A stretch of DNA of 64,000 bases from Cetobacterium ceti (GTDB taxonomy: Bacteria; Fusobacteriota; Fusobacteriia; Fusobacteriales; Fusobacteriaceae): positions 1 to 64,000 of the forward strand of contig NZ_FUWX01000007.1 in NCBI RefSeq assembly GCF_900167275.1. The letters are read 5' to 3'. The position numbers and the translations under genes are program-made. Of this stretch, positions 60,631-64,000 are shown one piece after another. The notes below the pieces were generated by a model. That model worked only from the letters and a program-made list of their open reading frames with translations, did no database searches and had not been told where the DNA came from. How positions within the stretch are numbered: the first letter of the stretch is position 1; every line of letters begins with the position of its first letter.

Positions 60631-61708
60631 TAATGATTTAGGATCAGGTGGAGCAGAGAAATTAATTTATGATATGGCACTTGAATTGAAAAAGGATAAA
60701 AGCTTAAAATTTGACGTTATAATTTTAAATTCTAAGAATGAGATATATAAAAAAGAGTTGGAAAAAGAAAATATTAATGTAATTGCTTTAGACTCTAAAT
60801 ATGGAATTTACAATCCTTTTCATATATTTAAATTAAGAAAAATATTGAAAAATTATGATATTGTACATGCTCATGTATTTCCATCTCAGTATTGGGTTGG
60901 ATTTTCAAAAAAAATATTACCAAAAAATATTAAATTTTTGACTACAGAACACAATACAACAAACAACAGAAGAAATAAATGGATTTTTTATTATGTTGAT
61001 AGATTTGTATATAGATCATTTGAAAGAATAATATGTATATCAGATTTGGCAAAGGATAATCTAAGAGAGTGGATTAAAGATGAAAAAATATGTAAAAAAG
61101 TAAAAACTATAAACAATGGAATTAAATTAAGTAAATATTCTAAAGAAATAAGTAATTTAAGAGAAAATTTAAACTTAGATGAAAAGGATATTGTTGTAAC
61201 AATGATTGCAAGATTTACAGACCAAAAGGATCATAAAACTTTGATTAGAGCTATGGAAAATTTACCAAAAAATTATAAATTATTGTTATTAGGAGAGGGG
61301 GAAAAGGAAGAAGAATATAAAAAATTAGTTAATAAATTGAAGATTGAGAATAGAATAAAATTTTTAGGATTTAGAAAAGATATTCCAGACATACTTAAGA
61401 TAACAGATATTGGAGTTCTTTCTTCTAATTTTGAAGGATTATCTATAGCCGCTTTGGAAATTATGGCATCAGGTTGTCCTTTGATTGGAAGCGATGTTGA
61501 AGGGGTGAGAGATTTAATAAAAAATATAGGAATACTATATGAGCATAAGAATATAAAAGATTTAAGTGAAAAAATATTTGATTTAGGTGAAAATATTGAT
61601 TTTAGAGAAATAATAGGAAAAAAATGCTTAAAAGCAAGTCAAGAATACAATGTAGAAAGTACGGTAGAGAAATATAAAGATATCTATTGGGAACTAAAAG
61701 GAAGATAA
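60611..61708 (+). CDS. Glycosyltransferase family 4
   Basis: This 365-residue GT-B enzyme has VNNDLGSGGAEKLIYDMA, VHAHVFPSQYW, MIARFTDQKDHKTLIRAM, LLGEGEKEEEY and NFEGLSIAALEIMASG (EX7E). ATG 60587 would add eight residues, but GGAG before ATG 60611 and the family start favour the latter, giving a 20-base overlap with the gene upstream. It is part of capsule repeat unit assembly. Donor unknown. Confidence 0.88.
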   Translation: MKLAIVNNDLGSGGAEKLIYDMALELKKDKSLKFDVIILNSKNEIYKKELEKENINVIALDSKYGIYNPFHIFKLRKILKNYDIVHAHVFPSQYWVGFSKKILPKNIKFLTTEHNTTNNRRNKWIFYYVDRFVYRSFERIICISDLAKDNLREWIKDEKICKKVKTINNGIKLSKYSKEISNLRENLNLDEKDIVVTMIARFTDQKDHKTLIRAMENLPKNYKLLLLGEGEKEEEYKKLVNKLKIENRIKFLGFRKDIPDILKITDIGVLSSNFEGLSIAALEIMASGCPLIGSDVEGVRDLIKNIGILYEHKNIKDLSEKIFDLGENIDFREIIGKKCLKASQEYNVESTVEKYKDIYWELKGR

Positions 61709-61709
61709 A

Positions 61710-62897
61710 ATGGGAATATATATTTTTATATATTTATATAATGCCATTTTAGCAATAGCTCAAATATTTGTATTTAAAAATAAAAGAATGAATTTGATGT
61801 TAATTTTAGGAAGCTTTATTACTATTAATTTATTTTCATGTTTAGTTTATTCAAATGGTGGGGATTGGGGCTTATATCAAGGGATGTATTTAAAAATACC
61901 ACCATTAAGCACATTGGATTTTGAAAAAATTTTTAGATATATAAAAGGAAATGAATTTGGAACAAGTTTAATAATGTCAGTTGGGAAGATATATACGAAC
62001 AACTATGAAATATTTAAATATATTTTGCTAACACTAATTTTAATGTATATTTATATATTTTTAGAAAAAAAAACAAGATATACATTATTTGTAATAAGTA
62101 TCTATCTTAGTGAAAATTTACTTCCTGCTTTTTTTGAACCGATATTAAGACAGCTATTAGCTTTAGTTATATTTTTATTTGCAATGGAAGATTTAATAAA
62201 AAAAAGAAAAATTTATTTTTTTAAAGTATTTTTAGCATATTTATTTCACAGCTCAGCAATTATATTATTTCCAATATTTTTTGTAAAAAGAAAAATTTAT
62301 AAAAAGAAAAATTTATTAATATTATTTTTAGGATTAATGATGGGAATATTTATATTACCAGAGTTTATTAAAATTATTGTAAAAAATATAAGTTATTTAA
62401 ATGTATATTCCTATTATTTAAATTCGGATAGATTTATTGGAAAGGGATTAAATTTAAATAGATTAGTAGTCTTAACTATAAAAATTATTATTTTTATGAT
62501 TCCTATATTTTATTTAAATGGGAAAATAAAAAAAAGACAAACAGCAACAATTTTATTTTATAATTTAACAATTTTATATGTAAGCATATATATATTACAA
62601 CAATCAGTAGAAATTTTAGTTAGGTTTAATGTATATTTTAATTTATTTTATTTTATTTTGGTAGAAAAAATGATTGGAAAAATAAAACTACGAAAAAATA
62701 AATTAAAAGTATTAGGATTTTTTCTAATATATTTTTTTCTAAGTTATTGGAAAAATATTGATACTTTTAAAGAAAGATATATTCCGTATACAAATTATAT
62801 AGTTGAGATTTTAAATAACCGCGATTATAAAAATCAATGGGAAAAAATAAGAAAAAATAAAGTGATGAGTGATGTTTTGAAATGGGAGAAAAGATGA
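61710..62897 (+). CDS. wzy: Capsule polymerase, EpsG-type Wzy
   Basis: This 395-residue polytopic protein has about ten helices and the EpsG pattern: CLVYSNGGDWGLYQGMY (Asp-x3-Tyr type), FGTSLIMSVGKIY, LRQLLALVIFLFAMEDL and YLFHSSAIILF (conserved His). Compared with the polymerase at 23586 it is only distantly related, as expected for a different repeat unit. A nine-A tract near 62065 is present. It lies between two GT4 genes in the capsule operon. Confidence 0.8.
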   Translation: MGIYIFIYLYNAILAIAQIFVFKNKRMNLMLILGSFITINLFSCLVYSNGGDWGLYQGMYLKIPPLSTLDFEKIFRYIKGNEFGTSLIMSVGKIYTNNYEIFKYILLTLILMYIYIFLEKKTRYTLFVISIYLSENLLPAFFEPILRQLLALVIFLFAMEDLIKKRKIYFFKVFLAYLFHSSAIILFPIFFVKRKIYKKKNLLILFLGLMMGIFILPEFIKIIVKNISYLNVYSYYLNSDRFIGKGLNLNRLVVLTIKIIIFMIPIFYLNGKIKKRQTATILFYNLTILYVSIYILQQSVEILVRFNVYFNLFYFILVEKMIGKIKLRKNKLKVLGFFLIYFFLSYWKNIDTFKERYIPYTNYIVEILNNRDYKNQWEKIRKNKVMSDVLKWEKR

Positions 62898-64000
62898 TAA
62901 AAAAAATAATTCATATAATTCCATATTTTAGTTATGGAGGAGCAGAAATTTTTGTTAAAGAATTAGCTAAAGAACAACAAAAAGAAATTAAATTTTCTAT
63001 TGAAATATGGTGTTTTGAAGAGAGTAAAAATAAAAAATTTCAAGACAATATTTTAGAAGATTTAAAAGAGAAGGGAATAATAGTTAGATTTTTAACAAAG
63101 GAAAAAAATAGAATAAGACGATTTATAAATTTATATAGATTTATAAAAAAGTATAGACCCGATATAATTAATACCCATTTATTGCATACAACAGTATATA
63201 CAGCATTAGCAAAGGTGTTAATTAGGGGCAAATCATCAAAAATTTTATTGTTTGAAACAATACATAATACTAAGATAGAAAAACCATTGATTCAGAGAAT
63301 AATAACAAATTATTTAATAGATCGAACAATTGTTATTTCTGAAAAAGTAAGAGAAATATTTTTAGAAGAACTTAAAATAAAAAATAATAAAATGATTTTA
63401 ATAGAAAATGGCATAAATATAAATTTTAACTTTAATTTTCAAATTAGAGATAAAGTAAAACGAATAATCTCTATTGGAAGATTATCAGAACAAAAGAATC
63501 ATATTTTTTTATTAAAATCTTATAAATATATGATTGAAAAAGGATATAAAGATATTCCAATAGTTGATATTTATGGAGAAGGAGATTTAAAAAATACTTT
63601 AGAAGAATTTATAAAAAGAAATAAATTAGAAAATTTCATTAAATTGAAGGGTTTAACTAATAATCCTCTAAAAGAACTTTTTAAAAGTGATATCTATGTA
63701 ATGCCCTCAAATTATGAGGGATTATCAATTGCTTTGTTAGAAGCTTTAGCCGTAGGAATTCCAATTTTAGCAACAAAAGTTAATGGAATAAAGGATATAT
63801 TAAATGAAAATATATTTGAAGATATACTAATAGAAAATGGAGATATAGTAGAATTTGCTAATAAATTTATGGAATTAGTTAATAATAAGGATAAAAGAAA
63901 AAAGCTTTCTTTATATGAAGTAGAAAAATCAAAAAATTATTCTATAGAGAAAACCGCTATAAAATATAATGACGCGTATAAAATTTTTATTGGAGAATAA
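62894..64000 (+). CDS. Glycosyltransferase family 4
   Basis: This 368-residue GT-B enzyme has HIIPYFSYGGAEIFVKELA, INTHLLHTTVYTALAKV, SIGRLSEQKNHIFLLKSY, IYGEGDLKNTLEEFI and NYEGLSIALLEALAVG (EX7E). An in-frame ATG at 62882 lacks a site; GGGAGA before ATG 62894, overlapping the polymerase stop (ATGA), sets the start. It ends exactly at the last base of the window with TAA, so it is complete. The operon probably continues; a flippase for the capsule has not yet appeared. Confidence 0.88.
   Translation: MIKKIIHIIPYFSYGGAEIFVKELAKEQQKEIKFSIEIWCFEESKNKKFQDNILEDLKEKGIIVRFLTKEKNRIRRFINLYRFIKKYRPDIINTHLLHTTVYTALAKVLIRGKSSKILLFETIHNTKIEKPLIQRIITNYLIDRTIVISEKVREIFLEELKIKNNKMILIENGININFNFNFQIRDKVKRIISIGRLSEQKNHIFLLKSYKYMIEKGYKDIPIVDIYGEGDLKNTLEEFIKRNKLENFIKLKGLTNNPLKELFKSDIYVMPSNYEGLSIALLEALAVGIPILATKVNGIKDILNENIFEDILIENGDIVEFANKFMELVNNKDKRKKLSLYEVEKSKNYSIEKTAIKYNDAYKIFIGE

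Noticed and set aside
1-64000. CRISPR array
   Set aside because: No regularly spaced repeats of 24-40 bases were seen; A/T runs only give low-complexity similarity.

Overview
The window looks like a chromosomal piece of a diderm, very AT-rich member of the Fusobacteriota (Fusobacterium, Cetobacterium or a relative). This rests on the strong A/T codon bias, LPS genes (heptosyltransferases, core kinase, O-antigen ligase) that demand an outer membrane, and the general look of the proteins. The genus is inference; no marker gene other than the 3' end of 23S rRNA and a 5S rRNA is present. Almost everything else is cell-surface polysaccharide biosynthesis, nearly all on the + strand with overlapping or touching genes.

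Layout. 1-327: end of an rRNA operon (23S 3' end, 5S). 364-12168: lipid A/LOS-core region with an LTA-synthase-like sulfatase, a GT9 heptosyltransferase, a decayed lipid kinase, a phosphoethanolamine transferase, three related GT4 enzymes, a core kinase, an O-antigen ligase and a GT52 (sialyltransferase-family) enzyme. 12184-14535: an oversized Wzz-like protein with a second extracytoplasmic domain. 14695-35537: a Wzx/Wzy O-antigen cluster. It opens with a block equivalent to Staphylococcus aureus capD-M-N-L-E-F-G (dehydratase, priming transferase, reductase, L-FucNAc transferase, UDP-L-FucNAc synthesis), continues through an AT-richer serotype cassette (polymerase, flippase, transferases) and ends with a CDP-3,6-dideoxyhexose (probably ascarylose) pathway. 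35538-36657: about 1.1 kb of decayed DNA with what may be an IS3-type remnant. 36658-40178: a sialic-acid node in which a winged-helix regulator and a degenerate CMP-sialate-synthetase paralogue face a NeuA plus sodium symporter operon across a perfect palindrome. 40191-47473: GT2, a second GT52-Wzz pair, rmlBAC (no rmlD), a third GT52 and a second flippase. 47503-50714: a small accessory island with three HTH proteins, a replication-initiator-like protein and a lone AAA ATPase. 50718-64000: a Mga/PRD-like regulator facing a capsule operon. That operon has a Gram-positive-style chain-length protein, tyrosine kinase and PHP phosphatase, then a TolC-MFP-FtsX export triad with no ATPase, a WbaP-like priming transferase, glycosyltransferases and a second polymerase; it probably continues past the window.

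How it works together: two priming transferases, two polymerases, two flippases, three or four chain-length proteins and one ligase imply at least two separate polymers, an LPS O-antigen and a capsule. The three GT52 enzymes with NeuA and the symporter suggest a core decorated with scavenged sialic acid. The most unusual points are the pseudo-NeuA/regulator pair, the ATPase-less export triad standing where a Wza channel would be expected, and the double-domain Wzz.
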